Under the pieces are notes generated by a model, which was given only the letters and a program-made list of their open reading frames with translations, ran no database searches and was not told the origin of the DNA. The position numbers and the translations under genes were made by a program. Below, one piece after another: positions 1 to 8,255 of a stretch of DNA of 64,000 nt. Origin of the DNA: JANPCX01 sp966211815 (GTDB lineage Bacteria; Pseudomonadota; Gammaproteobacteria; Burkholderiales; Burkholderiaceae_C). The stretch is taken from NCBI GenBank assembly GCA_966211815.1, contig CBIHOD010000004.1, positions 62,001-126,000 of the forward strand. Reading direction: 5' to 3'. The first letter of the stretch is position 1; the number at the start of each line of letters is the position of its first letter.

Positions 1-515
1 TTTTTCATGCCGCGGCGGTAACGCGCCGCGTTCTCGACATAGTGGGCGGCGTTGCGCTTCAGGCCTTCGACCTGCTCGGGCGTCAGGGTGCGGATCGCCT
101 TGGCGGGCGCGCCGACGATCAGCGAACCGTCGGGGAATTCCTTGCCCTCGGTGACCAGGGCGCCGGCGCCCACCAGGCAGTTCCTGCCGATCCTGGCGCC
201 ATTGAGCACCACGGCCTGGATGCCGATGAGGGAGCCGTCGCCGACCGTGCAACCGTGCAGCGTGGCCTGGTGGCCGATGGTGACGCCCTCGCCGATGCTG
301 ACCGGGAAACCCATGTCGGAGTGGATCACCACCGCGTCCTGGACATTGCTGCCGCGGCCCACCCGCAGGGGCTCGTTGTCGCCGCGCAGCACGGCGCCGA
401 ACCACACGCTCGTGTCCTCGGCCAGTTCGACCAGTCCGATCACCTCGGCGCTTTCCGCCACCCAGGCTGACCCCGCCAACGCGGGCACGTGTTCGTCGAG
501 CTGGTAGATCGCCAT
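1..515 (-). CDS. gamma-carbonic anhydrase family protein (3' end outside window)
   Basis: Left-handed beta-helix protein of the gamma-carbonic anhydrase (YrdA/PaaY) type, read from an ATG at 515; the C-terminus lies beyond base 1. Hexapeptide repeats typical of the fold are visible, for example GDGSLIG and GRNCLVGAGA. The three histidines expected as metal ligands are present, in VVIHSD and in IGHQATLHGC. Family members bind zinc or iron as trimers in the cytoplasm; many have weak or no carbonic anhydrase activity and act in other pathways, so the substrate cannot be named. It is divergent from the DUF455 gene at 598. About 171 residues are visible, close to full family length, so little is missing. 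Confidence 0.85.
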   Translation of the reverse strand, partial: MAIYQLDEHVPALAGSAWVAESAEVIGLVELAEDTSVWFGAVLRGDNEPLRVGRGSNVQDAVVIHSDMGFPVSIGEGVTIGHQATLHGCTVGDGSLIGIQAVVLNGARIGRNCLVGAGALVTEGKEFPDGSLIVGAPAKAIRTLTPEQVEGLKRNAAHYVENAARYRRGMK

Positions 516-597
516 CTTCTGTGATTCCTTAAGAGGTTCCTTGGGCCGCCGCGCCGCCTCGTGGGCCGCGCGCCGTCGCGAGCCGATAATTCTAAGG

Positions 598-1461
598 ATG
601 CCCCCTGCCCCGCCGCCCGAAACCCTCCCGCCGCAAGAGGCCGCACCGGCCGGCCGGCCACCCAGCTTGCGGGCACGGGCGCTTGAGATCCTGCGTCTGG
701 GCGATCCGCTGGAAAAGGCCGCGCAGGCCAGGCGGCTGATGGAGCGCGGCGGCGACCACGCCGTGGACCCTTCGGAGACGCTGCCCGAGCCGGCCGACAT
801 CCCCGGCCGCCCTGCGCGGCCGCGGCTGGTCTCGCCCAAGGAAGTGCCGGCGCGCTCGCCGTTTACGCCCGAGGGCCGCGCGGCGCTGCTGCATTCGATC
901 GCCCACATCGAGTTCAACGCCATCAACCTGGCGCTGGACGCGGTGTGGCGCTTCCCCGGCATGCCCGGGGCGTACTACCTGGACTGGCTGCGCGTGGCCG
1001 CCGAGGAGGCCCTGCACTTCAGCCTGCTGCGCGAACACTTGCTGACGCTGGGCGCGGACTACGGCGACTTCGACGCCCACGACGGCCTGTGGCTGATGAC
1101 CCAGGCCACCGCCGGCGACGTCACCGCCCGCATGGCCCTGGTGCCGCGCACGCTGGAGGCAAGGGGACTGGACGCCACGCCGCCCATCCAGGCCAAGCTG
1201 CGGCGTGCCGGCGACCTGCGGGCGGTGGAGATCCTGGACGTGATCCTGCGGGACGAAGTCGGCCACGTCGCCATCGGCAACCACTGGTACCGCTGGCTGT
1301 GCGGCCGCGACGGGCAGGACGCCGAAGCGCTCTACCCCCGGCTGGTGGAAAAGTATTTCGCGCCGAGGCAGCGGCCGCCGTTCAACCTGCAAGCCCGGCG
1401 CGCGGCGGGCTTCAGCGAGGCGGAGCTGCAGGCGCTGGGCATGGGCCGCCCGGCGGGCTGA
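598..1461 (+). CDS. DUF455 family ferritin-like protein
   Basis: 287-residue protein of the DUF455 family, which has a ferritin-like four-helix fold. Candidate metal-binding helices are visible: HSIAHIEFNAINLALD (about residues 100-115), the EEALHFSLLREH segment, and ILRDEVGHVAIGNHW with an E-x-x-H pair. The spacing suggests a di-iron site, but the reaction of this family is not established. An open frame extends upstream to a TTG at 541, but the ATG at 598 gives the normal family N-terminus (a Pro-rich leader, then SLRARALEILRLGDP). Divergently arranged with the carbonic-anhydrase-like gene. The assignment to family is firm; function is unknown. Confidence 0.85.
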   Translation: MPPAPPPETLPPQEAAPAGRPPSLRARALEILRLGDPLEKAAQARRLMERGGDHAVDPSETLPEPADIPGRPARPRLVSPKEVPARSPFTPEGRAALLHSIAHIEFNAINLALDAVWRFPGMPGAYYLDWLRVAAEEALHFSLLREHLLTLGADYGDFDAHDGLWLMTQATAGDVTARMALVPRTLEARGLDATPPIQAKLRRAGDLRAVEILDVILRDEVGHVAIGNHWYRWLCGRDGQDAEALYPRLVEKYFAPRQRPPFNLQARRAAGFSEAELQALGMGRPAG

Positions 1462-1537
1462 AGCTGGTCGTCGAAGCGGCGGGGACTGTCGAAAGGCTTT
1501 GAGGCTCGGTCGTGAAAAGGAATCTGTTCGCCCCTGC

Positions 1538-1622
1538 CCCTCACCCCAACCCTCTCCCCCGTGCCGGGGGCGAGGGAGTTCTTGCTCCCTCTCCCGCTTG
1601 CGGGAGAGGGCCGGGGTGAGGG
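1538..1622. repeat. dispersed palindromic repeat, family A, copy 1
   Basis: Intergenic element with a long inverted repeat: CCCTCACCCCAACCCTCTCC at the left and its near-complement at 1601-1622, with an inner hairpin CCCTCTCCCGCTTGCGGGAGAGGG around 1587-1610. A second copy with the same inner hairpin and the same GGGGTGAGGG end is at 34570-34656. It lies between convergent genes (DUF455 and the PH-domain gene). Looks like a REP-type element; no coding potential. Confidence 0.75.
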
Positions 1623-1694
1623 TTCGCGCGTGCCGCCGAGCTTGCCGCGAACCGTGGGGCCCGAACGAAGGGCGGGTGAAGCCCCACCGCCGCC

Positions 1695-2306
1695 TCAGTT
1701 GTGGATGTAACGCTCGAACACCGGGCTGAAGTCGCGGCGGTGGAAGCGGTCGAGCGTGGTGGCGTTCAGGGCGTCCAGGATGGCGTTGAAGTTCTGCACC
1801 AGCGCGCCTTCGCCCTGCACCGCGCCGATCTTGTACATCGAGCCCAGCGCCGCCAGGCTATGCATCGCATTCTCGCGCGCGAGGGCGTCGCGCCGCTGCA
1901 GCTTGCCGATGGTGATCAGCGCCTTGTAGATGTCCTTGAGCGGCTCCAGGAAATTCTTGCGCACGTCGATGTTGAAAGCCGTCCTGTCGCCGATGGTGAA
2001 TTTCAGCTCCACATCCATGTCGATCGTGCCGGCGGTCTCGATGGTCACGTTGTCGACCTGGTGGCTGGCGAACTCGTAGCGCTTGATGCTGCGTTTGGAG
2101 GACACCGCCGAATCGCCGTCCACGTGCACCAGCGCCAGGTTGGTAAAGCAGTATTCGTCCTTCTTGGACTTGATCAGGAAGAAGATCTTCTCGCCGTCCT
2201 CGTTGAACAGGTAGTCGTCCGCGTCGACCTTGTTGAAATCGGACGGCGGCACGATGACGCCGATGTCGCTCAGGCCGAGCGCTTCGGAAGCGAGCTTCTT
2301 GAACAT
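1695..2306 (-). CDS. PH domain-containing protein, YvbH-like
   Basis: 203-residue protein starting MFKKLASEALGLSDIGVI and ending FSPVFERYIHN, which resembles Bacillus YvbH over its whole length: a bacterial pleckstrin-homology domain (about residues 1-125, with the DGEKIFFLIKSKKDEYCFTN core) followed by a C-terminal helical oligomerisation region. No signal peptide or membrane segment is visible, so it is probably cytoplasmic. The start at 2306 is preceded by AAGGGGGG at good spacing; a longer frame starting at 2348 lacks this. The role of the family is unknown. It is divergent from the ABC transporter binding protein gene at 2487. Confidence 0.8.
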   Translation of the reverse strand: MFKKLASEALGLSDIGVIVPPSDFNKVDADDYLFNEDGEKIFFLIKSKKDEYCFTNLALVHVDGDSAVSSKRSIKRYEFASHQVDNVTIETAGTIDMDVELKFTIGDRTAFNIDVRKNFLEPLKDIYKALITIGKLQRRDALARENAMHSLAALGSMYKIGAVQGEGALVQNFNAILDALNATTLDRFHRRDFSPVFERYIHN

Positions 2307-2486
2307 GGATCCCCCCTTTTGGATGTGTGGTTCGGAGCGGCCGATCATATCGGCGGCTTTAGGGCGCCCCCTCCATGAAAACGGCGTGGCACCCCCCAGA
2401 CGGGGGAGCCGCCGCGGCTACACTCCGCAACACTTTCAGCACGACTGAATGCCCCCTCCATCGGTTTTCCTCATCAAGGTACCCAC

Positions 2487-3356
2487 ATGACGAACCTTCG
2501 CACGCGTGATTTCGTGAAGCTCCTCGGCGGCATCGCCGTCGGCCTGGCCCTCGGCGGCTGCGGCAAGCAGCAGGACAACAACACCGCCGCCAGCGCCGCA
2601 TCCAGCGGCACCGTCGCCAGCGCCCCCGCGCCGGCGCCCGCCCGGGTTTACGTGGTCGGCACGGACGCCGCCTACGCGCCGTTCGAATCGCAGAACGAGA
2701 AAGGCGAGATCAACGGCTTCGACATCGACGTGGTCAAGGCCGTGGCCAAGGAAGCCGGGATCGAGGTCAAGTTCGTCAACACCCCCTGGGAAGGCATCTT
2801 CAACGCGCTGACCCAGGGCGACCGCGACATCGTGGTGTCCTCGGTGACGATCACCGACGAGCGCAAACAGACCATGGACTTCAGCCAGCCCTATTTCAAC
2901 GCGCAGCAGCTGATCGCCGTCAAGGGCGATTCCAAGGTGGCCAAGTTCGACCAGCTGAAGAAGCTGAAGGTCGGCGTGCAGACCGGCACCACCGGCGACG
3001 AGGCCGTCACGAAGCTGCAAGGCAAGAACAGCGCCAACATCAAGCGTTTCGAGTCCACCCCGCTGGCCCTGCAGGAGCTGCAGGCCGGCGGCGTCGACGC
3101 GGTGGTGGCCGACAACGGCGTGGTGGTGCACTACGTGGCCAACAACCCGTCCAGCGCGTTCAAGACGGTGAGCGACCCGGCCTTCGCGCCTGAGCAATAC
3201 GGCATCGCCGTCAAGAAAGGCAACACCGAGCTGCTCGGCAAGATCGACCAGGGCCTGGCCGCGATCAAGGCCAACGGCACCTACGACAAGATCTACACGC
3301 AGTACTTCGGCGCGCCGCCGGCCGCGGCCGCGCCGGCCTCCGCCGCGTCCAACTGA
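2487..3356 (+). CDS. amino-acid ABC transporter substrate-binding lipoprotein
   Basis: 289-residue periplasmic binding protein of family 3 (polar or basic amino acids). The N-terminus has a lipobox ending LALGGC with Cys25 as the predicted lipidation site, followed by a low-complexity Ala/Pro linker. The mature domain begins VYVVGTDAAYAPFESQNEKGEINGFD, the typical family-3 opening, with the hinge motif KVGVQTGTTGDEAV in the middle. It delivers its ligand to the permease encoded at 3515. No ATPase gene follows, so the ATP-binding subunit must be elsewhere. The ligand cannot be read from sequence; a histidine/lysine/arginine or glutamine type is likely. Confidence 0.9.
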   Translation: MTNLRTRDFVKLLGGIAVGLALGGCGKQQDNNTAASAASSGTVASAPAPAPARVYVVGTDAAYAPFESQNEKGEINGFDIDVVKAVAKEAGIEVKFVNTPWEGIFNALTQGDRDIVVSSVTITDERKQTMDFSQPYFNAQQLIAVKGDSKVAKFDQLKKLKVGVQTGTTGDEAVTKLQGKNSANIKRFESTPLALQELQAGGVDAVVADNGVVVHYVANNPSSAFKTVSDPAFAPEQYGIAVKKGNTELLGKIDQGLAAIKANGTYDKIYTQYFGAPPAAAAPASAASN

Positions 3357-3375
3357 AAGGACCGGCGCCAAGCTC

Positions 3376-3421
3376 CGGCGGGCAACCCGTGCGCAGCGCG
3401 CACAGCCGGGGTTGCCCGCCG
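3376..3421 (+). promoter_or_regulatory. large intercistronic hairpin
   Basis: Perfect 13-base inverted repeat (CGGCGGGCAACCC at 3376-3388, its complement at 3409-3421) enclosing a second perfect 6-base hairpin GTGCGC-AGC-GCGCAC. It begins 20 bases after the binding-protein stop and is followed by no T-run. Such hairpins usually protect the 3' end of a binding-protein mRNA or limit read-through into the permease gene; either role is inference. Confidence 0.7.
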
Positions 3422-3514
3422 CTTGCCATCCGGGCACCGATCGCGCCGCCGGGCCCATGGCCCGGAAACCGCGGCCGGTCCACAAAGTCCTTCCCCTAGG
3501 AAAGCGTCGTCAAC

Positions 3515-4267
3515 ATGGATCTGCGTTGGGACATCCTGGCAGGCTACCTGCCCCTGTTCGTCGAAGGCCTGGCCACCACCCTGCAACTCACCGTCGTGGC
3601 GATCACCGTCGGGCTGGTGCTCGGCGTGGCGCTGGGGCTGGTCAGCAGCTCCCACGACGCGCCGCCGCCGCGCTCCGCCGCCCTCGCCGCGGCGCTGAAG
3701 CTGGCGCGCGGCGTCACTTGGGTCTACGTGGCCTTTTTCCGCGGCACGCCGCTGTTCGTGCAGATCCTGCTGGTGCATTTCGCGCTGATGCCGCTGCTCG
3801 TGCACCCCGACAACGGTCTGCTGATCGCCGGCGAAGCCGCCCGCAGCTTCCGCCAGTCGCACGGCGCCTTCTTCTCGGGCGCGCTGGCGATGACGCTCAA
3901 CGCCGGCGCCTACATCTCGGAGATCTTCCGCGCCGGCATCCAGAGCATCCACGGCGGGCAGACCCAGGCGGCCTACAGCCTGGGCCTGACGCATCCGCAG
4001 GCGATGCGCAGCGTGATCCTGCCGCAGGCCTTCCGGCGCATGGTGCCGGCCCTGGTGAACGAGGGCGTCACGCTGATCAAGGACTCCTCCCTCGTCTCGG
4101 CCATCGGCCTGGCCGAACTCGCGCTGGCCGCCCGCACCGTGGCCGGCGCCTACGCCCGCTACTGGGAGCCCTACCTGGCGATCTCGGCGGTCTACCTGGT
4201 GCTGACGCTGACGCTGTCCCTGCTGGCCAAGCGCCTGGAAGCGCCCAGGCACGGCCGCGGCCGTTGA
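3515..4267 (+). CDS. amino-acid ABC transporter permease (HisM/GlnP type)
   Basis: 250-residue inner-membrane permease of the His/Glu/Gln/Arg family, with about five hydrophobic spans. The N-terminal YLPLFVEGLATTLQLTVVAI segment and the FFRGTPLFVQILLVHF motif are typical. The cytoplasmic EAA loop that contacts the ATPase is present as YSLGLTHPQAMRSVILPQAFRRMVPAL. It pairs with the binding protein upstream, from which it is separated by 158 bases with a strong hairpin. A single permease is encoded, so it may work as a homodimer. Ends 24 bases from the convergent marC-family gene; GTTGAAG/CTTCAAC arms span the two stop codons. Confidence 0.9.
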   Translation: MDLRWDILAGYLPLFVEGLATTLQLTVVAITVGLVLGVALGLVSSSHDAPPPRSAALAAALKLARGVTWVYVAFFRGTPLFVQILLVHFALMPLLVHPDNGLLIAGEAARSFRQSHGAFFSGALAMTLNAGAYISEIFRAGIQSIHGGQTQAAYSLGLTHPQAMRSVILPQAFRRMVPALVNEGVTLIKDSSLVSAIGLAELALAARTVAGAYARYWEPYLAISAVYLVLTLTLSLLAKRLEAPRHGRGR

Positions 4268-4291
4268 AGCGGCCGGCCGCCGCGGCCCCCT

Positions 4292-4885
4292 TCAACCGAG
4301 GAAGTAGCGTTTGAGCCCCGCCAGGATCATCTCCACCGCGATCGCCGTCAGCACCAGGCCCATCAGCTTCTCGGCGGCGGTCACCACCGAGTCGCCCACC
4401 CAGCGGCGGATGCGTTCGGCCAGCAGCAGGACCGTCCCGGAGACGGCCAGCGCCACTGCCAGGGCGGCCACCCACTGCCACAGCCGCTCGGGCTGGCGCG
4501 AGGCCAGCAGCAGCACCGTGGCCATCGCGGAGGGGCCGGCCATCAGCGGGATGGCCAGGGGGAAGATCAGCGGCTCGCGGCCTTCCGGCACGCCGTAGAC
4601 GCCGTCGGCGTGGCTGAAGATCATGCGGATCGCCACCATCAGCAGGATCACCCCGCCGGCCACTTCCAGCGAGCGTTCGGACAAATGCATGACGCGCAGG
4701 AAGGTTTCACCCAGCAGCATGAAGGTCACCAGCACCGCGAAGGCGATGCCGACCTCGCGCAGCGCGACGCGGCGCTGGCGCCCTGGGCTGATCTGCCGCA
4801 TCACCGGGATGAAGACCGGCAGGCTGCCCAGCGGGTCGAGCACCAGCAGCAAGAGGATGAGCGCGGAAAAAAAGGTGTGGTCCAT
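4292..4885 (-). CDS. MarC family integral membrane protein (YhgN-like)
   Basis: 197-residue membrane protein with six predicted transmembrane helices, of the MarC/YhgN (UPF0056) family. Typical marks are the LLVLDPLGSLPVFIPVM opening and the FPLAIPLMAGPSAMATVLLL stretch between helices 3 and 4. The family was once linked to multiple antibiotic resistance, a link later withdrawn for E. coli MarC; its transport role is unsettled. Not obviously in an operon with the MscS gene 33 bases upstream, though the two are co-directional and could be co-transcribed. Start at 4885 is the first ATG and matches the family N-terminus. Confidence 0.88.
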   Translation of the reverse strand: MDHTFFSALILLLLVLDPLGSLPVFIPVMRQISPGRQRRVALREVGIAFAVLVTFMLLGETFLRVMHLSERSLEVAGGVILLMVAIRMIFSHADGVYGVPEGREPLIFPLAIPLMAGPSAMATVLLLASRQPERLWQWVAALAVALAVSGTVLLLAERIRRWVGDSVVTAAEKLMGLVLTAIAVEMILAGLKRYFLG

Positions 4886-4918
4886 GGCGTTGCATTCTGT
4901 GCGTGGGGCCGCCGAACA

Positions 4919-6232
4919 TCATTCGGTCTTGGCGGCTGGCGGCCCGGCCGCCTCCTGTCCCGCCTGCGGCGGCGGCTGCTGGTGAACCACGCGCTGCGGA
5001 TAGGGGATCTCCACGCCCAAGGAATTCAAGGTGTCCAGCACCGCCAGATTGACTTCCGAGCGCACGTTGCCCTGGCCGTTGTGCGGGTCGTCGATCCAGA
5101 AGGACACGGCGAGGTTGAGGCCGTCCGCCGCGAAATCGGCCAGTTGGACAGCCGGCGCCGGGTCTTGAAGCACCCGGTCGACCCGCGACACCGCGGCCGC
5201 GAGGCTGGCCTGCAGCGCCCGGATGTCGGTGCCGTAGGCCACCTGCACCGCGGTGTTGAGCGACACCCGGGTGTCGGCCAGCGAGGAGTTCTCGACCCGC
5301 TGGGTGACCAGCATTTCGTTCGGCAGGATGGCTTCGCGGCCGTTGAGCGCGCGGATGACGGTGTAGCGCGTGCGGATGTCGGAGATGCGGCCTTCGAAGT
5401 TGTCGACCTTGACCATGTCCCCGATGCGCAGCGAGCGCTCGGCGAGGATGACGAAGCCGCTGACGTAGTTGGCGGCGATCTTCTGCAGGCCCAGGCCGAG
5501 GCCGACGCCGATCGCGCCGCCGAGCACGCTCAGCGCGGTCAGGTCGATGCCCACCGCGGACAAACCGACGAGCAGCCCGACGAACAGCAGCGCCGCCCTA
5601 ACGATGTTGGCGGCGATCTTGCGCAGCGACAGGTCCTGCGCGTGGCCGCTGACCAGCTTCTTCTCGACGGCCGCGGCGATCCAGAGCGCCAGCACCAGGA
5701 CCAGGCCGGCGGTCAGCGTGCCTTCCATCAGCGTGCGCAGGTTCATGCGGGTGGCGCCGACCTTCCAGTGGACCTCCTCCATGGCCTGCAGCACCAGCGG
5801 CAGGACGCCGGTCACCCACAGCACCACCGCCAGCCAGGCGATCCACGAGACCGTGCGCTCCAGCAGCAGCACGCCGCGCGAGGTCGGGAAACTGGCCCGC
5901 AGCACCCGCGCAAGCAGCCGGATCACCACCAGCGACATCAGGATGGGGACGGCCAGCTTGAACACCGCGGCCTTCACCGCCCCCACCAGCAGCAGCTGGG
6001 CCAGGTAGGCCAGGCACAGCGCCATCACCGGGAAGAAGACGCCGTCGACGACGCGCCGGCCGAACCAGACCGACCCGCCCTCGCCGCGGTGCCGGCGCCC
6101 ACCCATCAGCCACACCAGCGCATAGGCCGCCGCCAGGCAACCGAGCAGGATGGCGGCCTCGACCACGACCTGGGGCTGGCGCAGCGACCGCAGCAACTCG
6201 GCGAATTCGGTGGTGTTCATTGAAAAATCCAT
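4919..6232 (-). CDS. mechanosensitive ion channel family protein (MscS)
   Basis: 437-residue inner-membrane channel protein. The N-terminal half has four to five hydrophobic spans. The pore-lining helix and start of the beta domain are recognisable: GGAIGVGLGLGLQKIAANYV, then SGFVILAERSLRIGDMVKV and FEGRISDIRTRYTVIR, followed by the LPNEMLVTQRVENSS segment. The C-terminus is the usual alpha/beta vestibule ending in a Pro/Gln-rich tail. MscS-type channels open under membrane tension and release solutes on osmotic downshift. The ATG at 6232 has an AGAG ribosome-binding sequence; a second ATG at 6220 is less well placed. Upstream lies the histone-deacetylase-family gene on the same strand. Confidence 0.9.
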   Translation of the reverse strand: MDFSMNTTEFAELLRSLRQPQVVVEAAILLGCLAAAYALVWLMGGRRHRGEGGSVWFGRRVVDGVFFPVMALCLAYLAQLLLVGAVKAAVFKLAVPILMSLVVIRLLARVLRASFPTSRGVLLLERTVSWIAWLAVVLWVTGVLPLVLQAMEEVHWKVGATRMNLRTLMEGTLTAGLVLVLALWIAAAVEKKLVSGHAQDLSLRKIAANIVRAALLFVGLLVGLSAVGIDLTALSVLGGAIGVGLGLGLQKIAANYVSGFVILAERSLRIGDMVKVDNFEGRISDIRTRYTVIRALNGREAILPNEMLVTQRVENSSLADTRVSLNTAVQVAYGTDIRALQASLAAAVSRVDRVLQDPAPAVQLADFAADGLNLAVSFWIDDPHNGQGNVRSEVNLAVLDTLNSLGVEIPYPQRVVHQQPPPQAGQEAAGPPAAKTE

Positions 6233-6320
6233 GGCGGCGCTCTTTGAGTCTCAGTGTTCGGGATGAAAGCGGCAAGCAAGAAGCGCCGCGCTCCACCTGC
6301 GGACGCAGGGGCGCGGCCTT

Positions 6321-7262
6321 TCAGGCCGCGTCGGCCAGCACCCGCAGGTGGGCGGCCGTGCTGCGGGCCAGCGCGCCGAGGTCGTAGCCGCCCTCCAGGC
6401 AGGAGACGATGCGGCCCCGGGCGTGGCGGTCGGCCGCCTCGACGATGCGGCGGGTGATCCATTCGTAGTCGGCCTCGGTCCAGGCGAGCTGGGCCAGGCC
6501 GTCGTCGCGGTGGGCGTCGAAGCCGGCGGACACGAACAGCATCTGCGGCTTGAAGCGGTCCAGCGCGGGCATCCAGTGGGCTTCGATGAGCTCGCGCGCC
6601 TCCATCCCCCGGGTGTAGGGCTGAAGCGGCAAGTTGACCATGTTGTCGCCCTTGGGCTCTACGCCTTCGAAGGGGTACAGCGGGTGCTGGAAGCAGCTCA
6701 CCATCAGGATGCGGCTGTCGCCGGCCACGATGTCTTCGGTGCCGTTGCCGTGGTGCACGTCGAAATCGACGATGGCGACGCGGTCGAGGCCGCGGCGCTC
6801 CAGGGCGTGGAGCGCGGCGATGGCCACGTTGTTGAAGAAACAGAACCCCATGGCGCGGTCGCGCGGGGGGGGGGGGGGGGGGGGGCCCCCCGGCCCGCGG
6901 GGGGGGGGCCCCCCCCCCCCCCCCCCCGGGGGGGGGCCGCCCCCCGCCCCCCGGGGGGCCCCCCCCCCCCCCCGCCAGGTGCCGGCGGAGAAGACGGTGT
7001 CGGGGTCGACCGCGGCGGGCCGGTCGCTGGCCTCCACCTGCCGCATGAACGCGCGCATGCGGTCCAGGTGGGCTTGGCTGTGGGCCAGCAGCAAGTCGCT
7101 TTCCGCGGCGAGCGGCGCCTCGTGCCGCTGGAGCGCCACGTCCAGGCCGCAGGCCAGCAGGTGGTCGTCGATTGCGCCCAGGCGCCGCGGGCACTCGGGG
7201 TGTCCGGCGCCCATCTCGTGCAGCCGGCAGTCGACGTGGGTGAAATAGGCCGTTGTCGCCAT
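6321..7262 (-). CDS. histone deacetylase family protein, interrupted by an anomalous G/C tract
   Basis: 313-residue arginase/deacetylase-fold protein of the bacterial HDAC/AcuC type, a zinc hydrolase removing acetyl groups from lysine or from polyamines. The N-terminus (GHPECPRRLGAIDDHLL), the zinc-ligand motif DFDVHHGNGTE, FVSAGFDAHRDDGL and the final CLEGGYDLGALARS are all present. The stretch that should hold the catalytic His-His motif (RPPGHHA) is instead a run of Gly, Pro and Arg encoded by 6865-6973, which contains no A or T. Reading frame and protein length are normal for the family, so miscalled bases are more likely than a real mutation. Divergent from the moxR-type gene. Confidence 0.8.
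   Translation of the reverse strand: MATTAYFTHVDCRLHEMGAGHPECPRRLGAIDDHLLACGLDVALQRHEAPLAAESDLLLAHSQAHLDRMRAFMRQVEASDRPAAVDPDTVFSAGTWRGGGGAPRGAGGGPPPGGGGGGPPPRGPGGPPPPPPPRDRAMGFCFFNNVAIAALHALERRGLDRVAIVDFDVHHGNGTEDIVAGDSRILMVSCFQHPLYPFEGVEPKGDNMVNLPLQPYTRGMEARELIEAHWMPALDRFKPQMLFVSAGFDAHRDDGLAQLAWTEADYEWITRRIVEAADRHARGRIVSCLEGGYDLGALARSTAAHLRVLADAA
6865..6973. other. 109-base tract of only G and C homopolymer runs (probable artefact)
   Basis: Alternating blocks of G and C with runs of up to about 21 identical bases and no A or T, inside the HDAC-family gene. Nothing else in the window looks like this. It sits exactly over the region that encodes the conserved His-His motif in the family and keeps the frame. 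Low-quality base calling or a failed consensus is the simplest explanation. Confidence 0.85.
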
Positions 7263-7307
7263 GGTGTCGTTCCTTGGAAGCCCCCCATTTTCGGGTAAGG
7301 TTGGCCC

Positions 7308-8255
7308 ATGACCTCCCCTGTCCCTTCCTATGCCGCCCCCTGGGCCGCGCGGCTGGCCCAGCTCACCGACCAGATCTGCACCATCATCGTCGGCAAGCGC
7401 CCGCAGATCGAGGACAGCATCGCCTGCCTGCTGGCCGGCGGCCACCTGCTGATCGAGGACGTGCCGGGCGTCGGCAAGACCACGCTGGCGCACGCGCTGG
7501 CCACCTCGCTGGGCCTGCAGTTCTCGCGCGTGCAGTTCACCGCCGACCTGATGCCCTCCGACCTGGTCGGCGTCAGCGTCTACGAGCGCGCCCGCGAAGA
7601 CTTCGTCTTCCACCCCGGTCCCGTCTTCGCCCAGGTGCTGCTGGCCGACGAGATCAACCGCACCGGCCCCAAGACCCAGAGCGCCCTGCTGGAAGCCATG
7701 GAAGAACACCAGGTGACGATCGAGGGCCTCACCCGGCCGCTGCCGCAGCCTTTCTTCGTCATCGCCACGCAGAACCCGACCGACCAGCTCGGCACCTACC
7801 CGCTGCCTGAAAGCCAGCTCGACCGCTTCCTGATGTGCATCACCCTGGGCTACCCCGACGCGCTCAGCGAGCGCGCGCTGCTGTCGGGGCAGGACAGGCG
7901 CGAGTCGATCGCGCAGCTGCAGCCGGTGCTGACGCCGGCGGAGCTGCTCGAAGTGCAGCAGGCGGTGCTCGGCGTGCACGTTTCCGAGCCCCTGCTCGAC
8001 TACCTGCAGGCGTTGATCGCCGCCACCCGTTCCGGCCAGTGGTTCGTCGAAGGCCTGAGCCCCCGGGCCGGCATCGCGGTGCTGCGCGCCGCCAAGGCGC
8101 GGGCCCTGCTGGCGCAGCGCGCCCATGTGGCGCCGGACGACATCCAGGCCATCCTGCCGCAGGCCACGGCCCACCGGATGGTGCCGGTGGCCGGTGCCGG
8201 CCGCGGCCGCGTCGAGCAGGTGCGCGCCATGCTGCAGGCGGTGCCGCTGCCGTGA
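7308..8255 (+). CDS. MoxR family AAA ATPase
   Basis: 315-residue AAA+ ATPase of the MoxR type. Walker A is EDVPGVGKTTLA (about residues 50-60), Walker B is VLLADEINR, and sensor and lid motifs follow (ATQNPTDQLGTYPLPESQLDRF, characteristic of MoxR). MoxR ATPases are thought to act as chaperones in assembly or activation of metal- or membrane-linked complexes. The next gene, a DUF58 protein, overlaps by four bases (GTGA), and the TgpA transglutaminase at 11891 is the usual third partner; here the third gene is separated by an insert. Promoter presumably lies in the 45-base gap to the divergent HDAC-family gene. Confidence 0.92.
   Translation: MTSPVPSYAAPWAARLAQLTDQICTIIVGKRPQIEDSIACLLAGGHLLIEDVPGVGKTTLAHALATSLGLQFSRVQFTADLMPSDLVGVSVYERAREDFVFHPGPVFAQVLLADEINRTGPKTQSALLEAMEEHQVTIEGLTRPLPQPFFVIATQNPTDQLGTYPLPESQLDRFLMCITLGYPDALSERALLSGQDRRESIAQLQPVLTPAELLEVQQAVLGVHVSEPLLDYLQALIAATRSGQWFVEGLSPRAGIAVLRAAKARALLAQRAHVAPDDIQAILPQATAHRMVPVAGAGRGRVEQVRAMLQAVPLP

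Noticed and set aside
6865..6973. A Gly/Pro-rich structural insertion in the HDAC-family protein
   Set aside because: It replaces rather than adds to conserved sequence and contains no A or T, so an artefact is more likely than a true domain.
7835..8251. N-terminal extension of the DUF58 frame over the MoxR-type gene
   Set aside because: It is the other frame of the MoxR gene; the GTG at 8252 gives a normal DUF58 N-terminus and coupling overlap.
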